Shown one piece after another: positions 16,018 to 25,235 of a stretch of 64,000 bases of DNA. Both the position numbers and the translations under genes were made by a program. Numbering within the stretch: position 1 is the stretch's first letter; every line of letters starts with the position of its first letter. A model generated the notes under the pieces. That model did no database searches, had not been told where the DNA came from, and was given only the letters and a program-made list of their open reading frames with translations. The stretch comes from Alphaproteobacteria bacterium (GTDB lineage: Bacteria > Pseudomonadota > Alphaproteobacteria > Sphingomonadales > Sphingomonadaceae): the NCBI GenBank assembly GCA_018823325.1, contig JAHJIJ010000019.1, positions 62,001 through 126,000 of the forward strand, written 5' to 3'.

Positions 16018-17697
16018 ATGGCTTGCGACAAGGATGTTCGCTCAGACCTGACCCCCTTATCTTATGAGCGCCGTGCCCTGCTGAAGGCTGGGGCGGCGCT
16101 TGCCGTCGGGGCGACAGCTGGACGTGTCGCTGCTGCCGGCCGCTCGTTCAGCCCGGTCGTCGAAACGGAACACGGGCAGATCAGAGGCTTCCTGAGAAAT
16201 GGGGTTCATGCCTTTCGAGGCGTCCCTTACGGGCAGACAACCGCCGGTAATGGTCGTTTTCGACCCCCGGTTGCTCCCAGCGGGTGGACCGGTGTCCTTG
16301 ATACGCTGGGGTGGGGCGCAAGCGCTCCGCAGGGCCACTCTACCCACGATCGCTCCATCTCGAACAATGTCTACAAGCTCGCTGAAGGCGACGTCAGCCT
16401 GCAGAGCTTCGAGAGTGAGGATTGCCTGACGCTGAACGTCTGGACGCCTTCGACCAATGACGACGGAAAGCGACCGGTCATGCTCTGGCTGCATGGTGGC
16501 GGGTTCTGGTCCGGAACTGCGTCTACCGCAGTCCACGACGGAGAGGCGCTTTCGCGGTTTGGCGATGTTGTCGTCGTCAGCTGCAATCACCGGCTCAATG
16601 TGCTGGGTTTCACGCAGATCGACGCGCCCGGCTTTGAAGAATCCGGCAATGCCGGCATGCTCGACATTCTTCTCGCCCTCAAATGGATTCAGGCCAATAT
16701 CGCCCGCTTTGGCGGAGATGCGCGGAACGTCACGGTGTTCGGCTATTCGGGGGGAGGGCAGAAAATCTCCACCCTGATGGCGATGCCGAGCGCGCGAGGA
16801 TTGTTCCACAAGGCAATCGTGCAAAGCGGACAGACGCCGAGCCTTCTGACCCAGGATCAGGCGCTGGACGCGACGCGCAGACTATGTGCGGTTCTGGGTG
16901 TGAAGGAAGGCGACGGCAAAGCGCTGCAGACCTTGCCTGTCGATACCTTGCTGGCCGCGTACCAGGCCGTAATTGCACAGCCGCCGCGCCAATTGTGGGG
17001 CTTCCCCGCCCGCTTCTCCCCCGTTGTGGACGGTGAGATCGTTGCAGGACAGCCCCTCGCTCCTGAAGTGCTGGCCCTCTCGGCCAATGTTCCGTTGCTC
17101 ATCGGCAGTACGCGGCAGGAAATGGCGGCAGTGTCCTTGCGCTGGGATCCCACCGTATCCAGCATGTCATTTGAAGATCTTCCCGCACGACTGGATGGTT
17201 ACGTCGGGGGCGATCCTGTCCCGGTCATCAATGGCTATCGCGAGATTTATCCGTCAGCCACGGCTTGGGACCTCTACGCGATCATGACGGCCGACATGCC
17301 GACACGGATCAATTCCATCAGGATCGCACAGCGCCGACATGCTGCGGGCATGGCGCCTGTCTTCATGTATCGCGTCGATTGGCAAACGCCGGTTTTCGAT
17401 GGGCTTATGAAAGCACCGCATGGTCTGGAAGTCCCTCTGATATTTCGCAATGTGCGGGAAGCATCAGGAATCAACGGAGGTGGGCAGGACGCGTTCGATC
17501 TATCAGAACGGATCAGCGCGGCGTGGGTGGCCTTCGCCCGCAATGGGTCGCCAAGTACGCCTGCGCTCGATTGGCCGGCCTATGAGCCCGAACAGCGAGC
17601 CACGATGCTCTTCGACCGCGAGTGCCGTGTCGCCAGCGATCCGGACGGGGACGTGCGCCGATTGCTCGATCGATTACGTGTCGGACAGGCTCTGTGA
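16018..17697 (+). CDS. Type-B carboxylesterase, probably Tat-exported
   Basis: The 559-residue protein belongs to the acetylcholinesterase/para-nitrobenzyl esterase family: EDCLTLNVW near 134-142, an oxyanion HGGGFW near 159-164, FGGDARNVT near 231-239, and nucleophile Ser 244 in FGYSGGG. The usual motif is GESAG; here the residue before Ser is Tyr. The N-terminus ERRALLKAGAALAVGA resembles a twin-arginine signal. ATG 16018 follows GGGAG with good spacing and is preferred to GTG 15994. It lies between two other secreted-hydrolase genes, which suggests joint attack on one ester-rich substrate. Confidence 0.9.
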   Translation: MACDKDVRSDLTPLSYERRALLKAGAALAVGATAGRVAAAGRSFSPVVETEHGQIRGFLRNGVHAFRGVPYGQTTAGNGRFRPPVAPSGWTGVLDTLGWGASAPQGHSTHDRSISNNVYKLAEGDVSLQSFESEDCLTLNVWTPSTNDDGKRPVMLWLHGGGFWSGTASTAVHDGEALSRFGDVVVVSCNHRLNVLGFTQIDAPGFEESGNAGMLDILLALKWIQANIARFGGDARNVTVFGYSGGGQKISTLMAMPSARGLFHKAIVQSGQTPSLLTQDQALDATRRLCAVLGVKEGDGKALQTLPVDTLLAAYQAVIAQPPRQLWGFPARFSPVVDGEIVAGQPLAPEVLALSANVPLLIGSTRQEMAAVSLRWDPTVSSMSFEDLPARLDGYVGGDPVPVINGYREIYPSATAWDLYAIMTADMPTRINSIRIAQRRHAAGMAPVFMYRVDWQTPVFDGLMKAPHGLEVPLIFRNVREASGINGGGQDAFDLSERISAAWVAFARNGSPSTPALDWPAYEPEQRATMLFDRECRVASDPDGDVRRLLDRLRVGQAL

Positions 17698-17765
17698 GGG
17701 GGATGCCTCATCTGACAGGCGACCCCAGGGTTTTCCAATTCAATGAACTGACAGAAAGGCAATCG

Positions 17766-18977
17766 ATGAAGCTCAATGCAATGCGCTTGATGGGCTTTGC
17801 CCTGCTGATAACAACGAGCAGCACAGGCCTGATCGGGGGAGGCGCAGCGCTTGCGGAGCCATCGGAAGCCGTGAAAACATACCGCAAGCAGATGTTTGAC
17901 CCGGCGTTGCGAATGCTGGCGAACCGTACCCTCGCCGAGATGTTCAATACCGCGCCAGTGACCGCAGGTGCACCTGCCTTTCCGATCGAAGGGCAAAGTG
18001 TGCCGCTCAACTTCACCTATGAATATGACAATCAGCGCAAGGCGGCGAAGGATGTCATCGAGCGGACGTCGACTGATGCACTGCTGATCATGAAGAACGG
18101 CAAAATCGTCTACGAAGGCTATTTCAACCAGTCCGACGAGACGACGCTCTTCAACTCCTATTCCGTCGCAAAATCATTCAATGCCATCATGGTGGGGCTG
18201 GCCCTGGAGCAAGGCAAGATCAGCTCGATCGCCGAGCCGGTCGTGAAGTTCATTCCGGAGCTCAAGGGCACCGGATATGATGGCACGACGATCCGAGATC
18301 TGCTCGAGATGCGTTCCGGTGTCGACTGGATCGATAACTTCATGACGCCCGGCAACTTGGCCTATGATGCGCATGTTGCCTCCTGGGTGGAGGAGAAGGC
18401 GCGCTACACTGACACGGCCGTGCTGACAAAACGAACCCATAAGCCCGGCACGCACTTCACCTATAATAGCATGGACGCGGCACTCGTCGGCTTGGTTGTG
18501 GAACGGGCAACGGGCATGCAGGTGAGCCGGTATCTCAGCGAGCGCTTATGGCGTCCAGCCGGTATGGAGGCCGATGCCTTTTATGTGATCGACGGCCCGA
18601 CAGGCGTGGGGCGCGAGTTCACGGCTGGGGGCTTCAATGCGCGCCTTCGCGATTATGGTCGCGTTGGCCAGTTGATGCTCCAGGAGGGGCAGCTCAATGG
18701 CAAACAGCTGCTTTCCAGGGATTATGTGAGGGCTCTGCGCGAAAACGTGACGGTCGATGCCGGCGACGGCCTGGGCTATGGCTATTTCTGGTGGACCCAC
18801 GCAGGCACGCAGGCCTTTACGGCTATCGGCGGTGAGGGCCAGTTCATCTATGTCGATCCCGAGCACCAAACCGTCATCGTGAAGATGAGCCATGGCCCGG
18901 TTGGGCCGGAGGCTGTGCCTGTTATGGCTGAAACGCTGGCGTTTTTCAGGGCGGCTGCCCGCTGGGAGCCCGAGTAG
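17766..18977 (+). CDS. Secreted serine hydrolase of the beta-lactamase/EstB family (paralogue of 13976-15247)
   Basis: This 403-residue protein has a signal peptide (to about residue 30, GGGAALA), catalytic S133-V-A-K136 and a tyrosine motif in FTYNSMD. It aligns with the gene at 13976-15247 along most of its length. ATG 17766 is used because the upstream in-frame stretch overlaps the carboxylesterase. The 68-base gap suggests the same transcript as the NTF2 and carboxylesterase genes. Keeping two divergent paralogues in one locus suggests different chain lengths or stereoisomers of one substrate, which is inference. Confidence 0.87.
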   Translation: MKLNAMRLMGFALLITTSSTGLIGGGAALAEPSEAVKTYRKQMFDPALRMLANRTLAEMFNTAPVTAGAPAFPIEGQSVPLNFTYEYDNQRKAAKDVIERTSTDALLIMKNGKIVYEGYFNQSDETTLFNSYSVAKSFNAIMVGLALEQGKISSIAEPVVKFIPELKGTGYDGTTIRDLLEMRSGVDWIDNFMTPGNLAYDAHVASWVEEKARYTDTAVLTKRTHKPGTHFTYNSMDAALVGLVVERATGMQVSRYLSERLWRPAGMEADAFYVIDGPTGVGREFTAGGFNARLRDYGRVGQLMLQEGQLNGKQLLSRDYVRALRENVTVDAGDGLGYGYFWWTHAGTQAFTAIGGEGQFIYVDPEHQTVIVKMSHGPVGPEAVPVMAETLAFFRAAARWEPE

Positions 18978-19002
18978 CGCGCTGGCTCGCCGCCGCTCCC
19001 GG

Positions 19003-19572
19003 CTAGCCTTCAACGACGTGTGGAGCGATGGATACGATCTTCTTCGCGATCGAGCGCAGGGCCGCGTCTATCGTCGACCGATCGGCGGTAGAGACGTCTA
19101 CCATCCACTGCTCGTAAAATTCGTCTCGCTCCCCGCGGATCTCGGAGCGGATGCGTTCGCCTTCTGCGGTCAGCACCACAACACGGCTTTTGAGATTTCT
19201 TGGATTTTGGTGACGAGCGATCAGTCCGCGCTTTTCCAAGGATCGCAGGGCACGACTGACCTCCGCCGGATCAACAAGAGCACGGTTGGCGATTTGCGTA
19301 GCATTGCAGGGCTGCAATTCGACGATCTGCGCCATCGCTCGCCATTCCGCCAAGGACAAGTCGGCAACCTGCTTCACATGATGAGCGGTTATACGATCGA
19401 TTAACTTGGCTAGAAGCAACACCAGATATGGAATGTTCAACGCGCCGGCAGTACTCCATTGCTCTTCCAGGATTGCCATCATTCGTTCGACTTCGATCGA
19501 ACTTGGACGGTTGAGAACTGGCTTTTCTGAACGACTACCAGTGAAGTTGGCAGGTGAGGTATGGTTTTTCAT
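19003..19572 (-). CDS. MarR-family transcriptional regulator
   Basis: The 189-residue protein has a MarR winged helix: LSLAEWRAMAQIVELQPCNATQIANRALVDPAEVSRALRSLEKRGLIARHQNP, then a wing and the ending VLTAEGERI. A 40-residue N-terminal extension precedes the usual start. It lies convergent to the esterase operon and upstream of, on the same strand as, nothing else nearby. By position it probably senses an aromatic acid or CoA thioester from the esterase cluster and represses these genes. Confidence 0.9.
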   Translation of the reverse strand: MKNHTSPANFTGSRSEKPVLNRPSSIEVERMMAILEEQWSTAGALNIPYLVLLLAKLIDRITAHHVKQVADLSLAEWRAMAQIVELQPCNATQIANRALVDPAEVSRALRSLEKRGLIARHQNPRNLKSRVVVLTAEGERIRSEIRGERDEFYEQWMVDVSTADRSTIDAALRSIAKKIVSIAPHVVEG

Positions 19573-19748
19573 GCAGGAATAAAGTCTAGCACGAGATTAC
19601 TTGCGTGGGAAAGGCGCAGCGCCCCGGCTTCCGCGTATTTCCGCAGTGACTGCCGGTCAGTTGATAGCGCACGTACGGAGGTGTCCGCGGCCGACCGCCC
19701 CGGCTCGAGCGTTCAGGAGCGGAGCGGACGCGTGACCTTCTGCTGGTT

Positions 19749-21650
19749 TCATGGAGATTCACCGGGGTCGAGCGAGATCGGCTGCGCCATCGATTTGAGC
19801 TGTCCGACGCTCTGAAGCGTCAACTCCACATAAGAGGCTTCGCTGCCTCCCGTGGTTATCGTCCAGACAGGAGACGGATCTTCGGCCAACTGGGCAAGAT
19901 TGCGCTGGCGCTGGTCTGCACCGGTAAAGGATAGGCGAAGACGGTGTCCCGCTTTGATTACGCGAGAGGTCGGACTGAGTTCGAACAAGAGTGTCGCTGG
20001 CTCACCGGGTGTCAGCGGCTGCGCATCGGCCCGGAGGGCGGAAGGCCATGGAAGGCCGAAGTTCCTGTATGGCGCGTCTCCAAGCTTGCGTTGAGACGCC
20101 TGGAGACGTCCGTGCGCGACCACGGTGCCGGTTCCATCAGGAGCCACGTCTTCCAGGTAGCCGAAAACATAGGCCTCAGGAGAGGTCGAGGAGAGTGTCA
20201 GCTTCACGTTGGAAAAACCCGAAAGCCAGGTGTCCTGCGTCATCGGTTCGGTCGTGTAGGTCTTCGCGACGTCCGGGTTGACGCACGCCCAGTAGCCCGG
20301 CGGGGGCAGTTCATATTTGCCCACGCGCGTCGGTTCTTCACGACCGAAGCCAGGCATGGCCCAATTCGGCGGCCGGCAGCCGACATTGTAGGTGACTGCA
20401 TAACGGTCGCCGGTAGCAGCGGGACGGGTGCTGCCGAGACTTCCGCCATGTGTAAGGTACAGGCGTTTGGGTGTTTCATCCGAAAGCGGCAACGAATCCG
20501 AGAAACGCCAGGCTCCGCTCTCAGGCAAGCCGATTGTCTTGAAGGCTATGGGCGGCTCGCGATCGATGCCGTTCGGGACGCCTTTCAGCACATGATCGAA
20601 AAACCGCAAATGTTCGGCGAAGCTATTGATGGTGTCGGCGTCGCAATGTCCGCCGGGACCCATCAGTAGTTTGGCAAGGCCCTTGCCACCTTGCATATTC
20701 TCATAGCTGATAAGCGATTGATCGGCCGGCTCGTCCATCCAGTTCCCCCAACTGTAGACGGCGATGCCTGAGTTCTTGATCTCCTTGGCTTTTGGATAAG
20801 CCGATGAGATTGACCAATATTGTACGTCTTCCTGAGTGCGATCATCGCGGAAAGGCAGATCCGCAACGAAGTCCATCATCTGCCCGTTTCGCTCATGCTG
20901 TTTGAGCGCCTTTGCCTTCAACGAGCCATCGACGTCATTGTCGACGGGGGCGGTCGGCAAATCTTCCGAGACGTCCTGCGGACGCGTATTGAACTGGCCA
21001 CTGATCCCACCCCTCCTGACATTGCGGTAGCTGTCAAACTGAGCGGCCTGAGGGAAAATCGCCTTCAGATGGGGCGGCAAGTTGCGCGCAGTCGCCCACT
21101 GCGTGCCCCCCACGTAGGAACACCCGAACATGCCGACCTTGCCATCGCTGTAGGGCTGTGCCGCCAGCCATTCGACCAGGTCGTAACCATCCTCCCCTTC
21201 CAGACGGTCCGCATAAGCCACACGCGTCCCGAAAGAGGAGCCTTTCCCGCGGACATCGGCAACAGCAACAACGTAACCATATTTCGTGAAATCGGCGAAC
21301 GGTCTGCTTTCGGCATCGCCCCGTTCTGCGCTACCAATAATTTTGCCATTCTTGTCGATACGGCGCGACAGGTAGGGCGTGAAACTGAACAACACGGGCA
21401 GACGCTCGGTCGTGACCGCGCCTCCCTTCGTCGGCCGGTATATGGTGACAGCGAGCCTCGCACCGTCTCGTGCTGCGACATGTTCGGCCGTGCGTTGGTA
21501 GCCGTCGAACCGTTCACTGCTGTAGCCGGCGTATTTTCCGGGCAGAGAGATCCGAGGTTGCGGCGCCTGAGCTGAGAGGCCGGAGGTCAGGAGCAAGGCC
21601 CCGGCCGATCCGGCCAGGCACTTTTGCCAAATCGCGTTGCCGGATTTCAT
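19749..21650 (-). CDS. CocE/NonD-family acyl hydrolase, secreted
   Basis: The 633-residue protein has a signal peptide ending at SAQA (about residue 29). An alpha/beta-hydrolase domain with nucleophile Ser 178 in GCSYVGG follows, then a His in GPGGHCD, and finally the C-terminal beta-sandwich of the X-Pro dipeptidyl-peptidase/cocaine esterase family (SFTGADQRQRN region). Members hydrolyse esters or N-terminal X-Pro amides. It is paralogous to 39325-41157; both share the RDG-RLAV-YRPT start and an ADVRGKG-SFG segment. It is divergent from the MHYT signalling gene with a 355-base gap. Confidence 0.9.
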   Translation of the reverse strand: MKSGNAIWQKCLAGSAGALLLTSGLSAQAPQPRISLPGKYAGYSSERFDGYQRTAEHVAARDGARLAVTIYRPTKGGAVTTERLPVLFSFTPYLSRRIDKNGKIIGSAERGDAESRPFADFTKYGYVVAVADVRGKGSSFGTRVAYADRLEGEDGYDLVEWLAAQPYSDGKVGMFGCSYVGGTQWATARNLPPHLKAIFPQAAQFDSYRNVRRGGISGQFNTRPQDVSEDLPTAPVDNDVDGSLKAKALKQHERNGQMMDFVADLPFRDDRTQEDVQYWSISSAYPKAKEIKNSGIAVYSWGNWMDEPADQSLISYENMQGGKGLAKLLMGPGGHCDADTINSFAEHLRFFDHVLKGVPNGIDREPPIAFKTIGLPESGAWRFSDSLPLSDETPKRLYLTHGGSLGSTRPAATGDRYAVTYNVGCRPPNWAMPGFGREEPTRVGKYELPPPGYWACVNPDVAKTYTTEPMTQDTWLSGFSNVKLTLSSTSPEAYVFGYLEDVAPDGTGTVVAHGRLQASQRKLGDAPYRNFGLPWPSALRADAQPLTPGEPATLLFELSPTSRVIKAGHRLRLSFTGADQRQRNLAQLAEDPSPVWTITTGGSEASYVELTLQSVGQLKSMAQPISLDPGESP

Positions 21651-21798
21651 TCATCCCTCTCCACTGGCTGCGGTTCATGCCTTTCGGCATCCCGCCGACG
21701 GTCACATACGACGCCACGACGTTGGCGGATCGCGGTCTCCCGAAGCGGTGAAGGTGATGGCAGACATCACGGAATGGCAAGTGGAATGTGTCAAACAA

Positions 21799-21811
21799 AA
21801 TTGTCGACAAT
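21799..21811. promoter_or_regulatory. Palindromic AATTGTCGACAAT site in the gene-free stretch 21651-22005
   Basis: ATTGTCGACAAT (21800-21811) is a perfect 12-base palindrome about 150 bases upstream of the CocE-family gene and 200 bases upstream of the MHYT gene. A near copy, AATTGTTGACATT, lies at 31774-31786 upstream of the TonB receptor. This supports a shared operator, perhaps for one of the two MarR proteins. The remainder of 21651-22005 shows no gene. Confidence 0.4.
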
Positions 21812-22005
21812 GACCGTTTTTTGCTCCGAAGGCGCCGGAGCGTTTAGCTGAGTTCCCCGCTCATCGGCCGCAACGAATTCCGATAGCCAGAGATGGCTAG
21901 ATGCCGGTCTGATATTCCCAACAGACGGTCCTGCGTGCCCGTTTGCGGATTAATTTACTACATTTCAACACAATAGTGGCTTCTTGTCCGGTCAGGGGGG
22001 AAGTC

Positions 22006-24348
22006 ATGTTTCGTGTATTTGAGTGCATTTGGACGCAGCATGACCATGTTACGACTGGTCTTGCAGCTTTAATCTGGATCATCGGTAGCCTGGCGTTCTT
22101 TCTGGCGCTGGAGCGGGCGCAGGAGTGCCAGCATCATAGACGGGCGGCGTGGCTTGCCACTGGAGCGCTGGCGGGCGGGTTAGGTGTATGGGCGACGCAC
22201 TTCGTGGCGATGCTTGCATATAAGGGTGGCCTTCCTATCGGCTATTCGCTCGCTGCCACGGCACTCTCCGCCGCAATTGCCATAGTGGGATGCTGGCTGG
22301 CGTTGAGAATGCTGGGCGCGTTCAGCGTCGGTCGATGTCTGCTGGCCGGGGTGGTCTTGACCGCCGCAGTTGGCATCATGCACTTCACCGGCATGGCTGC
22401 GCTGGAGGTGCAGGCGCAGATCAAATATGATTGGATGATGGTCACGACGAGCGCGCTGATCGCGGGCGCGCTGTTCACACTCGCCTTCATCCTGTTCAAT
22501 CGGCTTCCCCGTTTCTGGCATATTCCCAGCGCAGCTTTGGCCTCGGTCATCGGCGTTTGCGCGCTTCATTTCACCGGGATGTCGGCGACGACTCTGGTCT
22601 TCGATCCGACGCTGCCGGCCGTGGAAGTGAGTCACAGCAGGACCTGGCTCATTGGTGCAACGGCCGGTTCCACGCTGATCGTGGTGCTGCTGACTGGATT
22701 TGCCACGCTTATCGACCGTTATCTCACTGACCTGAAGGGCTTCGCCGATGCGACACTCGAAGGCATCGTGATCTTGCGCGAAGGGAGAGTGGTCGAGGCA
22801 AATGACCGGTTCGCGGAGTGGATGGGCATGAGCGGATCCGACTTGGTCGGCCTCAACCCCGACAGTCTCCTTGCCGCTATTGATGGCTGCCCCATCGGTG
22901 ACCTGCGGGATGATCCCGTTGAAGCGGTGCCGCGCGCTCAGCTTGGCGAGCGCGTGTTCGAAGTTGGCGTTCATGAGATCGAGTATCGTGGCCGGCCATC
23001 GAAGGTGCTGGCAGTCCGCGACCTGACAAATGCGAAGGCAGCTCAACGCCAGATTGAACATCTCGCGCGCCATGATGGCTTGACCGGGCTGCCCAATCGC
23101 ACGCTGCTCAAGGAGCGGCTGGACCATGCCATTGCCCTGTCCAAGCGTACGGGAGAGCCTTTGGCGCTCCTCGCCCTTGATCTCGATCGGTTCAAGGCAG
23201 TGAACGATTTGTTCGGTCATGCCGAGGGTGATCGGGTGCTGATAGCGGTCGCATCAATGCTGAAGCGGTGCGTCCGCGGAGCCGATACGGTTGCGCGCCT
23301 GGGCGGAGACGAATTCATCATCCTGCAAGTGGGCGCGCCGCAGCCCGAAGGCTCGCACCGTCTGGCAAACCGTATCCTCCAGATCTTTCGTACCGAGATG
23401 AATCCGTCCGTCGATCCCACGGCCGTGGGCGTGAGCGTTGGGGTAGCTGTCTTCCCGCAGGATGGGGAGGATGTTGCAAGCCTTCATCACGCTGCCGACA
23501 TCGCGCTCTATCGGGCGAAAACCTCCGGAAAGGGGACGGCAACTTTCTTCGATCGGGATATGGATATCGAGGCGCGCCAGCGCCGCCAGCTGGAAAGCGA
23601 TCTGCGCCACGCAATTGCGCGCAATCAATTCTCGATCGCCTATCAGCCGCTCGTATCGACCGAGAATGAAAAAGTCGCTGGCTATGAAGCCTTGCTGCGA
23701 TGGAAGCATCCGGAGCGGGGCGACCTTTTGCCGGACGACTTCATTCCTATCGCGGAGGAGACCGGCGCTATCCTTCCATTGGGGGAATGGGTGCTGCGTC
23801 AGGCCTGCACAGACGCCGCATCGTGGAGCGAAGATCTGTTCCTGTCGGTGAACATTTCTGCCGTTCAGTTCCAACTCGCCAATCTGGAAGATGTCATTGC
23901 ATCCGCTCTGGCGGCCTCGGGCCTCGCGCCTGCCCGGCTTGAACTGGAGATAACCGAAACCGCGCTGATGAAGGATCGCAACAAGACCATTAAGACACTC
24001 AAGGCGATCAAGAGCAAAGGCGTCAAGATCGTCATGGACGATTTCGGGACCGGCTATTCCTCCTTGAGTAACCTGCAGAGCTTTCCGTTCGACAAAATCA
24101 AGATCGATCGAAGCTTCGTCCAGTCCATGCAGACCGATGAAGCTGCTCGATCCATCGTTCGCGCGATCACGGGGATCGGTCGCAGCCTCGCGCTGCCGGT
24201 GGTGGCCGAAGGCGTCGAAACGGAGGCGCAGCGCGCGATCGTCATGGCGGAAGGTTGCATGCAGGCTCAAGGCTATCTGTTCGGAATGCCTGGCGTTGTT
24301 GCGGACATCAATTCAAGTGGACCGGCCGCCAGCGGGCAAGCCGCTTGA
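22006..24348 (+). CDS. MHYT-GGDEF-EAL membrane protein (cyclic-di-GMP turnover)
   Basis: The 780-residue protein has a seven-helix MHYT sensor (three motifs: ATHFVAM, MHFTGMA and LHFTGMS, about residues 60-210), a short PAS-like linker, a GGDEF cyclase domain and an EAL phosphodiesterase domain. The cyclase signature RLGGDEF is intact, with an RGAD inhibitory site five residues earlier. The EAL domain keeps EALLRW, ELEITET, DDFGTGYSSL, KIDRSFV and EGVET, so both activities are possible. MHYT domains are thought to bind copper and sense oxygen, CO or NO. ATG 22006 has AGGGGGGAAG ahead of it. It controls c-di-GMP at the membrane; a link to the esterases is not shown. Confidence 0.93.
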   Translation: MFRVFECIWTQHDHVTTGLAALIWIIGSLAFFLALERAQECQHHRRAAWLATGALAGGLGVWATHFVAMLAYKGGLPIGYSLAATALSAAIAIVGCWLALRMLGAFSVGRCLLAGVVLTAAVGIMHFTGMAALEVQAQIKYDWMMVTTSALIAGALFTLAFILFNRLPRFWHIPSAALASVIGVCALHFTGMSATTLVFDPTLPAVEVSHSRTWLIGATAGSTLIVVLLTGFATLIDRYLTDLKGFADATLEGIVILREGRVVEANDRFAEWMGMSGSDLVGLNPDSLLAAIDGCPIGDLRDDPVEAVPRAQLGERVFEVGVHEIEYRGRPSKVLAVRDLTNAKAAQRQIEHLARHDGLTGLPNRTLLKERLDHAIALSKRTGEPLALLALDLDRFKAVNDLFGHAEGDRVLIAVASMLKRCVRGADTVARLGGDEFIILQVGAPQPEGSHRLANRILQIFRTEMNPSVDPTAVGVSVGVAVFPQDGEDVASLHHAADIALYRAKTSGKGTATFFDRDMDIEARQRRQLESDLRHAIARNQFSIAYQPLVSTENEKVAGYEALLRWKHPERGDLLPDDFIPIAEETGAILPLGEWVLRQACTDAASWSEDLFLSVNISAVQFQLANLEDVIASALAASGLAPARLELEITETALMKDRNKTIKTLKAIKSKGVKIVMDDFGTGYSSLSNLQSFPFDKIKIDRSFVQSMQTDEAARSIVRAITGIGRSLALPVVAEGVETEAQRAIVMAEGCMQAQGYLFGMPGVVADINSSGPAASGQAA

Positions 24349-24611
24349 CCAGGGTGTTCTTCGCCAAAAAGGCGCGGGAGTTGACGGTTTCGTTGTAGTG
24401 AATGCCCGAAGCTCTTGAACGGCTCATGTCCTCGCCGGGCCTTGCACTGAGGAGCGTTTCCGACAGTTTCCGTGCGGGCAACCAGCGGCATCATGCAATC
24501 CGCTATGAGGGTCTGGGCGTTGCTTACGGTTTAGGACCGAGGCTGCGGCACCATCCGAACCGCTGCGAACATGGCACTGCGCAGTTATCACGCCATGCAA
24601 GGCATCCAGGT

Positions 24612-24639
24612 TTGACTTGGGGTAATTATTGATTATCAT
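24612..24639 (+). promoter_or_regulatory. Candidate sigma-70 promoter for the MarR gene (in the gene-free stretch 24349-24700)
   Basis: TTGACT (24612-24617) and TATCAT (24634-24639) are spaced by 16 bases within a sharply AT-rich patch, 24622-24670, unlike its surroundings. The -10 lies inside a TGATTATCA dyad and next to the ATAATCAATAA motif shared with 15308-15318, as expected for an autorepressed MarR gene. The rest of 24349-24611 shows no gene. Confidence 0.5.
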
Positions 24640-24700
24640 AATATTTTCTTGCAAAAATGTTTTTATATGATTGTTCTTGAGGTGCTCCATTTCGATTGAT

Positions 24701-25189
24701 GTGACATCGGTGAAGAAAGACCTGTCCGATTCTCAGAACGGAAGGCATGCCGAGCAGTTCTCGTTGGGCAAGCTCGACCAGATTCTTGTTTTTCGTTTCC
24801 GGCGGTTGCGAGACTTCATTTTTGAAGGTTTCCGAAATTCACTTGCCGAAAAAGGTGGCCTGAAAACAGGCGATTTCACAATATTGGCGCTGATCGATGC
24901 CAATCCCGCGATTTCTCAGACCGACCTCGCTCGTATCGGGGGCTGCGATCGCGCGGTGCTTGTCGGAATTCTGGATGACCTCGAGGACCGCGGCTTGGCG
25001 ATCCGCAAGCGCGACCGGAATGATCGGCGGCGCCACAAACTGGAAATCACGCCAGCCGGACGCACGGTTCTGGAAGAACTTTGCCGTTGCGCCATCGAGA
25101 ACGAAGCCATTCCCCTTGCCGCCTTGTCCGACGAGGAGACCGAAGTCCTGCGCCGTGCGCTGGACAAGATGTATCGGCACGTCTTTTAA
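24701..25189 (+). CDS. MarR-family transcriptional regulator
   Basis: About 162 residues from GTG 24701, with the MarR winged helix: FTILALIDANPAISQTDLARIGGCDRAVLVGILDDLEDRGLAIRKRDRNDRRRHKLEITPAG. The start is uncertain: TTG 24671, TTG 24677 and GTG 24710 are in frame, and none has a good ribosome site. GTG 24701 is chosen for its fit to the promoter upstream. The gene is convergent with the CoA-transferase/dehydratase-like operon and is the likely local regulator of it or of the esterases. The ligand is unknown; MarR proteins near CoA-ligase-type pathways often bind CoA thioesters. Confidence 0.85.
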   Translation: MTSVKKDLSDSQNGRHAEQFSLGKLDQILVFRFRRLRDFIFEGFRNSLAEKGGLKTGDFTILALIDANPAISQTDLARIGGCDRAVLVGILDDLEDRGLAIRKRDRNDRRRHKLEITPAGRTVLEELCRCAIENEAIPLAALSDEETEVLRRALDKMYRHVF

Positions 25190-25235
25190 GCTTGGGCGCG
25201 ACTGCGCTCGAGAAACGCGCCGCGTGTCGTGTTCC

